Source: Candidatus Villigracilis vicinus
Lineage (GTDB): Bacteria; Chloroflexota; Anaerolineae; Anaerolineales; Villigracilaceae
Length of the DNA: 64,000 bases
Direction of reading: 5' to 3'
Assembly: GCA_016721315.1 (NCBI GenBank)
Contig: JADKIL010000019.1
Location: forward strand, 1-64,000
Shown here: one piece after another, positions 17,032 to 24,517 of the stretch
Position numbering within the stretch: position 1 is the first letter of the stretch
Layout: the number at the start of each line of letters is the position of its first letter
The notes under the pieces: generated by a model
Told to the model about the DNA's origin: nothing
Seen by the model: the letters and a program-made list of their open reading frames with translations, nothing else
The model's database searches: none
Position numbers and translations under genes: made by a program

Positions 17032-18327
17032 ATGCATAAATATTTTTCATCCTTAAAGTATGTATTATCAATTTCTATAAATGCATTCATCGGTATCATC
17101 GTATTCTTAATATTGCTTCCCTTTGTATTAATTTTTAGACAGATGAAAAGTAAAGTTGTTGGTGAGAATGAAACCTTATTGTTAGCCGGGGTGGAAACTT
17201 CTAATAATATGAGAAATATTTCCGCCGTGTTGGCAGAGTCCAGAATTTACAAGGTGTATGTTCATGAATTTATTGAGAATCCATTATATAAAGAAGATGG
17301 TTTTTCCCCTTGGGTGCATAATATCCGTTTTGGTGTTTGGTGTTCTTCCGACCATTTCTTAATAAGATCGGGTAAGCGGGCGATCCGTTTTATTGTCTTT
17401 TTGAAAATGCTTCTAAAAATTGATATATTTTTCTTTAATTGGACAGTATCCTATTTGCCTCTTAACTTGGATTATTTACTCATCAAGGCAGCTAGAAAAA
17501 AACTTATTGTCAGACACTGTGGAAGCGACGTGAGATATCGCCCACTTCAACATGCTATCCATCGTTCTTTTGGTGTTTCCCAGTGGTTTGGTGCGAAATC
17601 TTCACCTGTTGATTTGGCAATTAAGCTGTATAAGCAATGCTTTTCTGAATTAACTGCAATCGTGCTTTCTACACGGGATCATGCAACTTTTCAATACTAT
17701 CCATTGGTCGAAAGACCATACATTCAGATGCCTTTGCCAAGAACTGTTGGTTTGTCATTAGAAAAGAAATTAATCCTTCATGCCCCATCTGATCCATCTA
17801 TTAAGGGGACTTCAATAGTAATAAAGGCAATTCAAATTTTGGAAACCTGCCGAAAGGATTTTGAGTTTTTATTGCTTACTGGCATGCCTCACGAAGAGGT
17901 TCTTCAGGTATTGAAACGTACAACGATCTTGATTGATCAACCTGGGGCAGTACCTGCTAGACTTGCAACTGAAGGCTTTGCTTCTGGTTGCGTAGTGATT
18001 GGCGGGAATGTTTTGGAGCTTCATGGGTACGATGATTGTCCGTCAATTCAATTTCCTGATCATGCTGAGAAATTAGCACAAATTCTTGATAAATTACTTT
18101 CAAATCAGGAAGAAATGGAAACCCTTGCTGATTTATCATACTCTTTCTGGCTTGATCACTTTTCACCAGAAGCTTATAACTCTTATTTTGTTAAGGTACT
18201 AAAAGGGCAGGCAAGGATGTTTTCAAGAGTAAAGAATCACGAAATTATTATGATAAATGCAACAACTGTTTGGTACGAAAAATTAGCAGTGCGTTTACGC
18301 TATGGTAAATGGTTTGAGGCAATATAA
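17032..18327 (+). CDS. Glycosyltransferase-like protein with N-terminal membrane anchor
   Basis: A 431-residue protein. Residues about 10-35 form one hydrophobic segment. The rest resembles a GT-B glycosyltransferase: a mid-section RHCGSDVRYRP, the GT1-like ILHAPSDPSIKGTSIVIKA, and the donor-side PARLATEGFASGCVVIGG with the conserved Glu. It follows the frameshifted glycosyltransferase by 10 bases and is one of the most AT-rich genes of the window (15 of 60 bases are G or C at 17041-17100). It probably adds a sugar to the repeat unit at the membrane's inner face. Donor and acceptor are unknown. Confidence 0.7.
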   Translation: MHKYFSSLKYVLSISINAFIGIIVFLILLPFVLIFRQMKSKVVGENETLLLAGVETSNNMRNISAVLAESRIYKVYVHEFIENPLYKEDGFSPWVHNIRFGVWCSSDHFLIRSGKRAIRFIVFLKMLLKIDIFFFNWTVSYLPLNLDYLLIKAARKKLIVRHCGSDVRYRPLQHAIHRSFGVSQWFGAKSSPVDLAIKLYKQCFSELTAIVLSTRDHATFQYYPLVERPYIQMPLPRTVGLSLEKKLILHAPSDPSIKGTSIVIKAIQILETCRKDFEFLLLTGMPHEEVLQVLKRTTILIDQPGAVPARLATEGFASGCVVIGGNVLELHGYDDCPSIQFPDHAEKLAQILDKLLSNQEEMETLADLSYSFWLDHFSPEAYNSYFVKVLKGQARMFSRVKNHEIIMINATTVWYEKLAVRLRYGKWFEAI

Positions 18328-18499
18328 ATAATTCCCAAAAAGATCCTCGAATTTATTGTGTCTATGTATGTTTAATTTTGATTTCAGAGGGTATTGTCGT
18401 ATATGTACTACTCTTGTTGCTTGGGTATTCATGCTTAATATCGATTTTTGGTTATTAGCCCTTCTTTTGGGCCAAAATTTTTATACTGGAAGCTAATTT

Positions 18500-19942
18500 A
18501 TGAACTTAAGATTTTTTCGGCAAATTTTTACAGACAGTGTAGTTTATGGTGGGGCGGACCTTCTTACAAAGATGTTGTCGTTTTTTACTTTCCCGCTTCT
18601 TGCTGCCGCATTATCTCCTAAGGCATTCGGTGTTTTGGATTTAATTATTACAATAACTGGGCTATTGGGACTTTTCATTAATTTCGGACTAAATAATGCT
18701 GTATCTATTTATTATTGGGATGTAAATACAACAAATGTAACCAAACCTGTAATTGTGACTTCCGGTTTGGTTGCTCAAACATGTTTTGGATTTCTAGCAA
18801 TTGGGATAGGACTTGCGGTCATCCCTTTTATTTTGCCAAAGATAAAAATTTTAGAATTACCAATTACTTGGGTTTCATTGGTTGCCGCCTTGCTTTTCAT
18901 GGCGTTTTCTCAGTGGTCACAGTATATTTTAGATGTTTTGCGATTGCATTTTGCCCCATGGCGTTTTTTCTTATTAGCTATTATAACAAGGGTTGTGTCA
19001 ACATTCATTGGTTTGATAGCTGTGGTGAGATTAAGTATGGGTATTGATGGTTTGTTACTTGCTCAAACTATTGTATTGATGTTGACTGTACCTTTATCCC
19101 TTTGGATGATTCGCACCGATTTTAAACCTGCCAGCATAGATTATCAGTGGATGAAACAGCTGGTTCTCACTGGTTATCCTTATATCTATGCTGGGTTTGC
19201 ATTTTGGTTGTTTGGATCGATAGATCGTTGGATGCTTGCTACAATGACTTCTGTGGAAGAGGTTGGGATTTATTCAGTTGCATTTCGCTTCGCCTCTTTT
19301 GTGATGTTTGTGTCAGCTGCTTTTGGGAAAGCATGGAGCCCTCTAGCCTTTAAAGTAAAAGCCGACCATCCTCAAGAATACAGCACCATATATGGAGATG
19401 TACTCTTGTTGTTGATATATGTTATGTTGCTTTTTGGCGGAGGTATGGCGTTATTTTCAGGAGAAATTATTAACCTTTTGATGCCGGACGAATATCTTCG
19501 CAGCGGGTTACCTCTTGCGATACTTTGTATTGGTATTGTTGTTCAATCTACGCAACAGGTAACAGGTATCGGAATTTCACTTGAGAAGAAAACATACTTG
19601 TTTGGGCGACTTGCTTGGATTACAGCAGGATTAAATTTTGTTCTTAATTGGTTGTTTATTCCAACTTATGGTGCTACTGGTTCTGCGAGTGCTACGCTAA
19701 TTTCTTATTTATTTCTTACAGGCAGCTATATGTATTATACCCAACAACTACACCCAGTAACTGTGAATTGGAAAAGATTTATGGTTTTGTTAGCATTTTT
19801 CATCTTGATTACAATAGTTTCGATTATGTTTATATCTGAATCGTTGGTTTTATCTGTTATCTTCTCTAAGGTTATTTTTGTCGCAGTCAGTTTCTTAGTG
19901 GTCTGGAGATTCCTGCCTATCCCATCACTCAAAGAGATTTAA
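18500..19942 (+). CDS. Wzx-type polysaccharide flippase (MOP superfamily)
   Basis: A 480-residue membrane protein with about 12-14 hydrophobic segments over its whole length, as expected for flippases that move undecaprenyl-linked oligosaccharides across the membrane. The N-terminal DSVVYGGADLLTKMLSFFTFPLLA and central FGSIDRWMLATMTSVEEVGIYSVAFR are typical of the family. It is preceded by 172 AT-rich bases (18328-18499) with no convincing gene. It is the last clearly AT-rich gene of the cassette. A matching Wzy polymerase was not recognised nearby. Confidence 0.85.
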   Translation: MNLRFFRQIFTDSVVYGGADLLTKMLSFFTFPLLAAALSPKAFGVLDLIITITGLLGLFINFGLNNAVSIYYWDVNTTNVTKPVIVTSGLVAQTCFGFLAIGIGLAVIPFILPKIKILELPITWVSLVAALLFMAFSQWSQYILDVLRLHFAPWRFFLLAIITRVVSTFIGLIAVVRLSMGIDGLLLAQTIVLMLTVPLSLWMIRTDFKPASIDYQWMKQLVLTGYPYIYAGFAFWLFGSIDRWMLATMTSVEEVGIYSVAFRFASFVMFVSAAFGKAWSPLAFKVKADHPQEYSTIYGDVLLLLIYVMLLFGGGMALFSGEIINLLMPDEYLRSGLPLAILCIGIVVQSTQQVTGIGISLEKKTYLFGRLAWITAGLNFVLNWLFIPTYGATGSASATLISYLFLTGSYMYYTQQLHPVTVNWKRFMVLLAFFILITIVSIMFISESLVLSVIFSKVIFVAVSFLVVWRFLPIPSLKEI

Positions 19943-20124
19943 CTGCAATATACCGGGCAAGAAGAATCTGGCAGAATAAACATACCCCGTCAAATGTATT
20001 GACGGATATTCGACAGGGTAATCTCCTACAGAAAGTTATCGCTGGTGTATTACCGTTTCAACTGCAATATTGGCGTTTGCTTAATTTTTGCCGCTGGTTG
20101 TCCTTGATCGAACCGACTCGCTAA
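19943..20124 (+). other. Orphan open tail, possible remnant of a lost gene
   Basis: After the flippase stop one frame stays open to a TAA at 20122-20124 and would encode about 60 residues including VLPFQLQYWRLLNFCRW and ending LSLIEPTR. No start with a ribosome site is visible. The frame is only open back to 19870, inside the flippase. Composition is closer to the host genes than to the AT-rich cassette. It could be the 3' end of a gene cut by the insertion or deletion that placed the cassette here. Function not recognised, and chance is possible. Confidence 0.3.
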
Positions 20125-20140
20125 CCTGAAGCTCTATTTC

Positions 20141-21463
20141 ATGAAGATCCTGATCATCGCCACCTATTTTCCGCCGCAAAATTCTGTTGCCTCGCTGCGC
20201 CCGTATTCCTGGGCGAAGTATTGGTCGCGTGCTGGGCATGATGTCACTGTGTTAACAACACGAAAACATGATCACCCCACAAACACAGTCTATCCATACA
20301 CAGGGTTTGCAGTTCGTGAAGTAGAAATGCCTTTCTTCAATTTGTTGCGCGGTTCACTGGGAAAAAAAAGCGCCGAAAAATATACAGATTCAAAAAATAT
20401 GCCCAAGGCAAAATTGAGGGCGTTTGCGGTGGGCGTCATAAATAAAATGATCCAATGGCTCCAAACGAAATATGGAGTGCTCAATGCTTGCAGGATGCCC
20501 GACCTGACTGACCTATGGGTGGAACCGGCATTTCAAGCCGTCGCAAACGAACGGTGGGATTTGGTCATAAGTTCAGCATGGCCATATACGGTTCATCGTG
20601 TGGCGTATAAATTGCGAAAAGCCGGGATCGCGAAATTATGGATCGCAGATTGGCGTGATCTGTGGACAGAGAATCACCTATACCCTGGAATATGGCCGTT
20701 CACGATCTTCGAAAAGAGAAGCGAACGCTTCTGGATGACTGTGGCTGATTTCATTACAACAGTATCAGACCCCCTGGCGCTTGTGTTGGAGCGCAAGTAC
20801 GGCAGTAAGGTTTCTGTGATCTATAATGGTTTTGACCCTGAAGATTATGAAAATCTCCCAAAGGAGAGGTCATTTCCGCAAGATGGGGTCTTTCGCATTA
20901 TATATACCGGTTCGGTCTATGCAGACAAACAGGATCCCTCAGCATTGTTTCAAGCTATTGCACGCCTGCATGAAGCCGGGCATCTTTCACCTCATCGATT
21001 GCAGATAATTTTTTATGGAAACAATGCCGATATGCGAACATTGGCGAAAGAAATGAATATTGTTGATTATGTTCAATATGGAGGATTTCTTCCCCGTCAG
21101 CAGGTGCTTCATTTTCAGCGAGATGCGGATGCGTTACTCTTTCTGGAATTCAAGTCTGACCATGTGCAGGGAATCCTAACTGGAAAATTATTTGAATACT
21201 TATTTGCAGGTCCTCCCATTCTTTCTGTAGGGATCGGCTCAGACATGTCTGCAAGTACAGTACTCAATGCAACCGGGCGTGGAGGGTCTTTTGGCGAAAA
21301 TGTGGACACTCTTGCTCAAAGAATTCATGAGTTGGTAGATGGTAAAGCGAATGGTTTGGAACGGCACCTACCTGTAGGTGAAGAACGCCGCAATTCGGCT
21401 GTCATCCAATACTCAAGAAAACGACAGGCTGAAAAACTGATAGGTTTAGTGTCAGATACTTAG
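20141..21463 (+). CDS. GT4-family glycosyltransferase
   Basis: A 440-residue GT-B glycosyltransferase. The N-terminal IIATYFPPQNSVASLRPYS is the usual acceptor-domain start of family 4 enzymes resembling WbuB/WcaI. The donor domain has VSVIYNGFDPEDY, RIIYTGSVYADKQDP and the ExxxxxxxE-like region KLFEYLFAGPPILSVG. There is no membrane segment. GC returns to the host level here. It is followed by a rho-independent terminator, so it ends the transcription unit. Sugar specificity unknown. Confidence 0.85.
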   Translation: MKILIIATYFPPQNSVASLRPYSWAKYWSRAGHDVTVLTTRKHDHPTNTVYPYTGFAVREVEMPFFNLLRGSLGKKSAEKYTDSKNMPKAKLRAFAVGVINKMIQWLQTKYGVLNACRMPDLTDLWVEPAFQAVANERWDLVISSAWPYTVHRVAYKLRKAGIAKLWIADWRDLWTENHLYPGIWPFTIFEKRSERFWMTVADFITTVSDPLALVLERKYGSKVSVIYNGFDPEDYENLPKERSFPQDGVFRIIYTGSVYADKQDPSALFQAIARLHEAGHLSPHRLQIIFYGNNADMRTLAKEMNIVDYVQYGGFLPRQQVLHFQRDADALLFLEFKSDHVQGILTGKLFEYLFAGPPILSVGIGSDMSASTVLNATGRGGSFGENVDTLAQRIHELVDGKANGLERHLPVGEERRNSAVIQYSRKRQAEKLIGLVSDT

Positions 21464-21494
21464 CTCCTTTTTATGCTGTTTGATACCTATGGAT

Positions 21495-21530
21495 GCAGTT
21501 CGGCGGTTTTTGGGCTGAGCTGCGTTTTTT
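21495..21530 (+). terminator. Rho-independent terminator after the GT4 gene
   Basis: A 10-pair stem (21495-21504 with 21514-21523, two G-T wobbles) is followed by six T at 21525-21530. Confidence 0.7.
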
Positions 21531-21580
21531 ATTCAAGGCTTGGTTCAAAATGAAATTCAATAATAACGAAATGGCTTTAA

Positions 21581-21610
21581 TTGTGTTTGCGTTCTCTACT
21601 CATTTATAAT
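21581..21610 (+). promoter_or_regulatory. Sigma70-type promoter, probably giving a leaderless mRNA
   Basis: TTGTGT (21581-21586), an 18-base spacer and TATAAT (21605-21610). The expected start point, six to seven bases downstream, is the A of the ATG at 21617. No Shine-Dalgarno is present. Confidence 0.6.
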
Positions 21611-21616
21611 AGGCAA

Positions 21617-22615
21617 ATGCCAGAACCTTTTGTATCAATTGTGATTGTTGCTTGGAATAGCGGTGCCCACCTGTCTCGATGCCTATCCTTGCTTTTGGAA
21701 CAGACTTACCAGGATTTTGAAATCGTTCTTGTGGATAATGGCTCCACAGATGGTTCCGTAAAGGATGTACGGGGGCAGTTCCCAAGTCTAGCCATAACAG
21801 TGAAACATCTTGAAACCAATCTTGGGTTTGCCGTTGCCAATAATATTGGTGTTCAACTGGCGAAAGGGAAATGGATTGCACTCTTGAATGCCGATGCTTA
21901 CCCCGAACCAGATTGGTTGAATCACCTTTTATTGGCAGTTGAGAATAACCCAGGATTCATGGCGTTTTCCTCGAGACAACTTCAATATAGTGCTCCTTTT
22001 TTACTTGACGGAGCTGGCGATGCCTACCATATCAGTGGTCTTGCCTGGCGAAATAGTTATAACCTGACTGCTGAAAAAAACGGGCTGGAAGAGCGGGAAA
22101 TATTCAGTCCATGTGCCGCCGCTGCATTATATTCACGCGAAGTATTTTTGAAGGTTGGCGGCTTTGATGAGGATTATTTTTCTTATTTTGAAGATGTCGA
22201 TCTGGGGTTTCGTTTTCGGATCCATGGTAAGAAGTGTTTATATGTACCCAACGCCATTGTTCATCATGTAGGCTCTGCCAGCACAGGAAAGCGTGGTGAC
22301 TTTTCTGTTTATTATGGGTATCGCAATATGATCTGGACATTTGTGAAAGACATGCCCTCCCCATATTTTGGCTTGTTTTTACCGCTTCATCTTTTTACCC
22401 TATCTTTCTTTATTGCTTACTTGACCATGCGGGGGCAGGGTGGGGTTATTGTACGGGCGATTCGAGATGCTTTGCGTGGGTTGCCCATGATATTGAAAAA
22501 ACGAAGAGAGATTCAAAGTAACATTCAAGTGAAACCTGGAGAAATCCTGCAATTCATGTCCAGGGGACTGCTGGAGCCTTATCAGGAATTTGTGAAACGG
22601 AACCGCCGCGGATGA
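21617..22615 (+). CDS. GT2-family glycosyltransferase (rhamnosyltransferase-like)
   Basis: A 332-residue inverting GT-A glycosyltransferase. The nucleotide-binding start is FVSIVIVAWNSGAHL, then LVDNGSTDGSV, the metal/sugar-nucleotide region ALLNADAYPEPDWL and the catalytic-base region FSYFEDVDLGFRFR. A hydrophobic stretch near residues 255-280 may sit in the membrane. This layout is common in rhamnosyltransferases, and dTDP-rhamnose is made by the rfb genes upstream. ATG 21617 was preferred to an earlier GTG-type start because the promoter's -10 box lies between them. Overlaps the next gene by 4 bases. Confidence 0.85.
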   Translation: MPEPFVSIVIVAWNSGAHLSRCLSLLLEQTYQDFEIVLVDNGSTDGSVKDVRGQFPSLAITVKHLETNLGFAVANNIGVQLAKGKWIALLNADAYPEPDWLNHLLLAVENNPGFMAFSSRQLQYSAPFLLDGAGDAYHISGLAWRNSYNLTAEKNGLEEREIFSPCAAAALYSREVFLKVGGFDEDYFSYFEDVDLGFRFRIHGKKCLYVPNAIVHHVGSASTGKRGDFSVYYGYRNMIWTFVKDMPSPYFGLFLPLHLFTLSFFIAYLTMRGQGGVIVRAIRDALRGLPMILKKRREIQSNIQVKPGEILQFMSRGLLEPYQEFVKRNRRG

Positions 22616-23376
22616 CTGACTTTCCTCTTATTACAATTTCCATTGTCAGTCACGGAGATGCAGAAAAAATCGTGCATCTGCTGGATAGCATTCAAAAATC
22701 TGAGCCAGAGACTGCTATTCGTTTTCAATTGATCCTTACCGATAATCTGAAAAATAAACTGCCTGATTTCGACCCATCCCCATGGCATTCTTTTGTTATG
22801 CTTCGAAATGAAAACCCCTTGGGGTTTGCCGAAAATCACAATCGCGCATTTGAGGTGGCACAGGGGGAGTATTTTGCGGTACTTAACCCCGATCTGATCT
22901 TTGAACGTCCGGTGTTTGCTGACTTGCTCAACACTCTAAAAGCGCATCAAGCAGACTTGGTTGCCCCCCAGATCATTGACGAAACTGGAACCGTGCAGGA
23001 CTCTTACCGCCCGCTTCCAACTCCATTTGAAATGATCCAGCGCCGACTGCCCGGCTACACCTTCAAGCCATTCCTGCCAGACAGTGACGGCATGATCCAC
23101 CCGGATTGGATCGCAGGTATGTTTTGGCTGCTGCCTTCCGCTTCCTATCGCAAGCTTGGCGGTATGGATAAACGTTTCCGCCTCTATCTGGAGGATGTGG
23201 ATTTTTGCAGCCGCCTCCGTCTGGGTGGCATGAAGCTGATGGTGGATAGCAGGCTCAAGGTCCGGCATGATGCGCAGCGTTCCAGCCGTAAAAAACTCTA
23301 TTACCTCTATCTACATTTTCAAAGTGCATTACGATTCTTCTTGTCGCCTGTTTATCGGCAGATACGTCAAAAATGA
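22612..23376 (+). CDS. GT2-family glycosyltransferase
   Basis: A 254-residue GT-A enzyme, coupled to the preceding one by an ATGA overlap. It keeps LITISIVSHGDAEKI at the start, NPLGFAENHNRAFE, the DxD-like AVLNPDLIFE and the catalytic region LYLEDVDFCSRLRL. The usual DNGS motif is replaced by LTDNLKNK. Shorter than its neighbour and without a membrane segment. The C-terminus is rich in Arg, Lys and Tyr. Most similar in layout to rhamnosyl- and galactofuranosyl-type GT2 enzymes; specificity not determinable. Confidence 0.85.
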   Translation: MTDFPLITISIVSHGDAEKIVHLLDSIQKSEPETAIRFQLILTDNLKNKLPDFDPSPWHSFVMLRNENPLGFAENHNRAFEVAQGEYFAVLNPDLIFERPVFADLLNTLKAHQADLVAPQIIDETGTVQDSYRPLPTPFEMIQRRLPGYTFKPFLPDSDGMIHPDWIAGMFWLLPSASYRKLGGMDKRFRLYLEDVDFCSRLRLGGMKLMVDSRLKVRHDAQRSSRKKLYYLYLHFQSALRFFLSPVYRQIRQK

Positions 23377-23455
23377 GGTCTTGATGGGGTGGTGGGGACG
23401 GCGAAAACTCTGATAAACTACAAGCCGCATCGTTACTTCAGGAATTTTTGAATAT

Positions 23456-24517
23456 ATGGGAACCCCCCTTCAGTTTGGAATCATTAGTTTGCTTTTGAGC
23501 CTTGTCCTAGGAGTCCCCGCTGCCCTATTGGCAGAACGACTTGGGATCATGGATGTTCCCGGCTCCGCTCCGCATAAACAACATGCCCGTTCGACTCCGT
23601 TGGCGGGCGGTATTTTGCTGTTCTTAGCGTTTTTTTTTCTTGCATTGTTTTACTATTCGTCCTTGAGCCGAGACATGCTGGCTGTTCTAATTGGTGCAGT
23701 GGTTGTCTTTACATTCGGATTGTTGGATGACCTCAAAGGCTTATCTGCAGGTCCCAAACTTTTGGGGCAGTTGATTGCTTCTGCGCTATTGATCTCCTTT
23801 GGTGTGCAGGTTCGATTTGTGACCGTTTTATTTGAGACTAATGCATTCTCTTCCACATTTGCTCAGTTGCTCAATATATTGATCACCATATTTTGGTTAG
23901 TAGGCATTACAAACGCAATGAATATGATTGATAGTATGGACGGCATTGTGGCGGGGCTTGGTACGATTGCATCGGCTTTTTTTGTAGGCGCTGCCATTCT
24001 TTCCCAGCAACCCATGCTTGCGCTTTGGACTGCGGCATTACTGGGAATCAGTATTGCCTTGTATTTTTGGAACGGGGTAGCAGTTCGATTTTTTCTTGGC
24101 GACTCTGGTGCGCAGACTATTGGATTTTTGCTCGCTTCATTTGCCATTTTGTATAATCCCTTAAATCGTAATCCTGAGTCGTCGTGGGTGGTGCCGATCA
24201 TGCTTTTGGGAGTTCCCATATTCGATACTACATTAGTCGTTGTCTCACGTTTGCGTAGAGGGCAATCCATTGGCAGCGGCAGACGTGACCATACTTATCA
24301 TCGCTTTATCAAGTTGGGTATGATGCCCCGATACGCAGTTTTTAGTGTCCACCTCATGGGGCTAGTCATAGGCGGACTGGCATTCCTGACCTTTTACCTT
24401 GAGCCGTGGCTCGCGTTGACTTTTTTTCTTGCTTCGATTATTGGCGGACTATCCTTCCTTTTCTGGCTTGAGCGTAAACCAACATTAGATGATGACGCCG
24501 GAAAAAAAATATCATGA
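23456..24517 (+). CDS. WecA/MraY-type polyprenyl-phosphate sugar-1-phosphate transferase
   Basis: A 353-residue membrane protein with about ten hydrophobic segments. It belongs to the family that transfers a HexNAc-1-phosphate from UDP to undecaprenyl phosphate, the priming step of glycan assembly. Hallmarks are GLLDDLKG near 85-95, NAMNMIDSMDG near 153-163, FLGDSGAQT near 213 and the cytoplasmic DHTYHR near 278. HTYHR favours WecA/TagO over MraY. It is therefore the likely initiating enzyme of this locus, although it is placed near its end. Overlaps the next gene by 4 bases. Confidence 0.9.
   Translation: MGTPLQFGIISLLLSLVLGVPAALLAERLGIMDVPGSAPHKQHARSTPLAGGILLFLAFFFLALFYYSSLSRDMLAVLIGAVVVFTFGLLDDLKGLSAGPKLLGQLIASALLISFGVQVRFVTVLFETNAFSSTFAQLLNILITIFWLVGITNAMNMIDSMDGIVAGLGTIASAFFVGAAILSQQPMLALWTAALLGISIALYFWNGVAVRFFLGDSGAQTIGFLLASFAILYNPLNRNPESSWVVPIMLLGVPIFDTTLVVVSRLRRGQSIGSGRRDHTYHRFIKLGMMPRYAVFSVHLMGLVIGGLAFLTFYLEPWLALTFFLASIIGGLSFLFWLERKPTLDDDAGKKIS

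Noticed and set aside
18328..18499. Hydrophobic open frame between the glycosyltransferase and flippase genes, considered as a Wzy remnant
   Set aside because: T-rich DNA gives hydrophobic frames by chance; no start codon with a ribosome site and no family motif.
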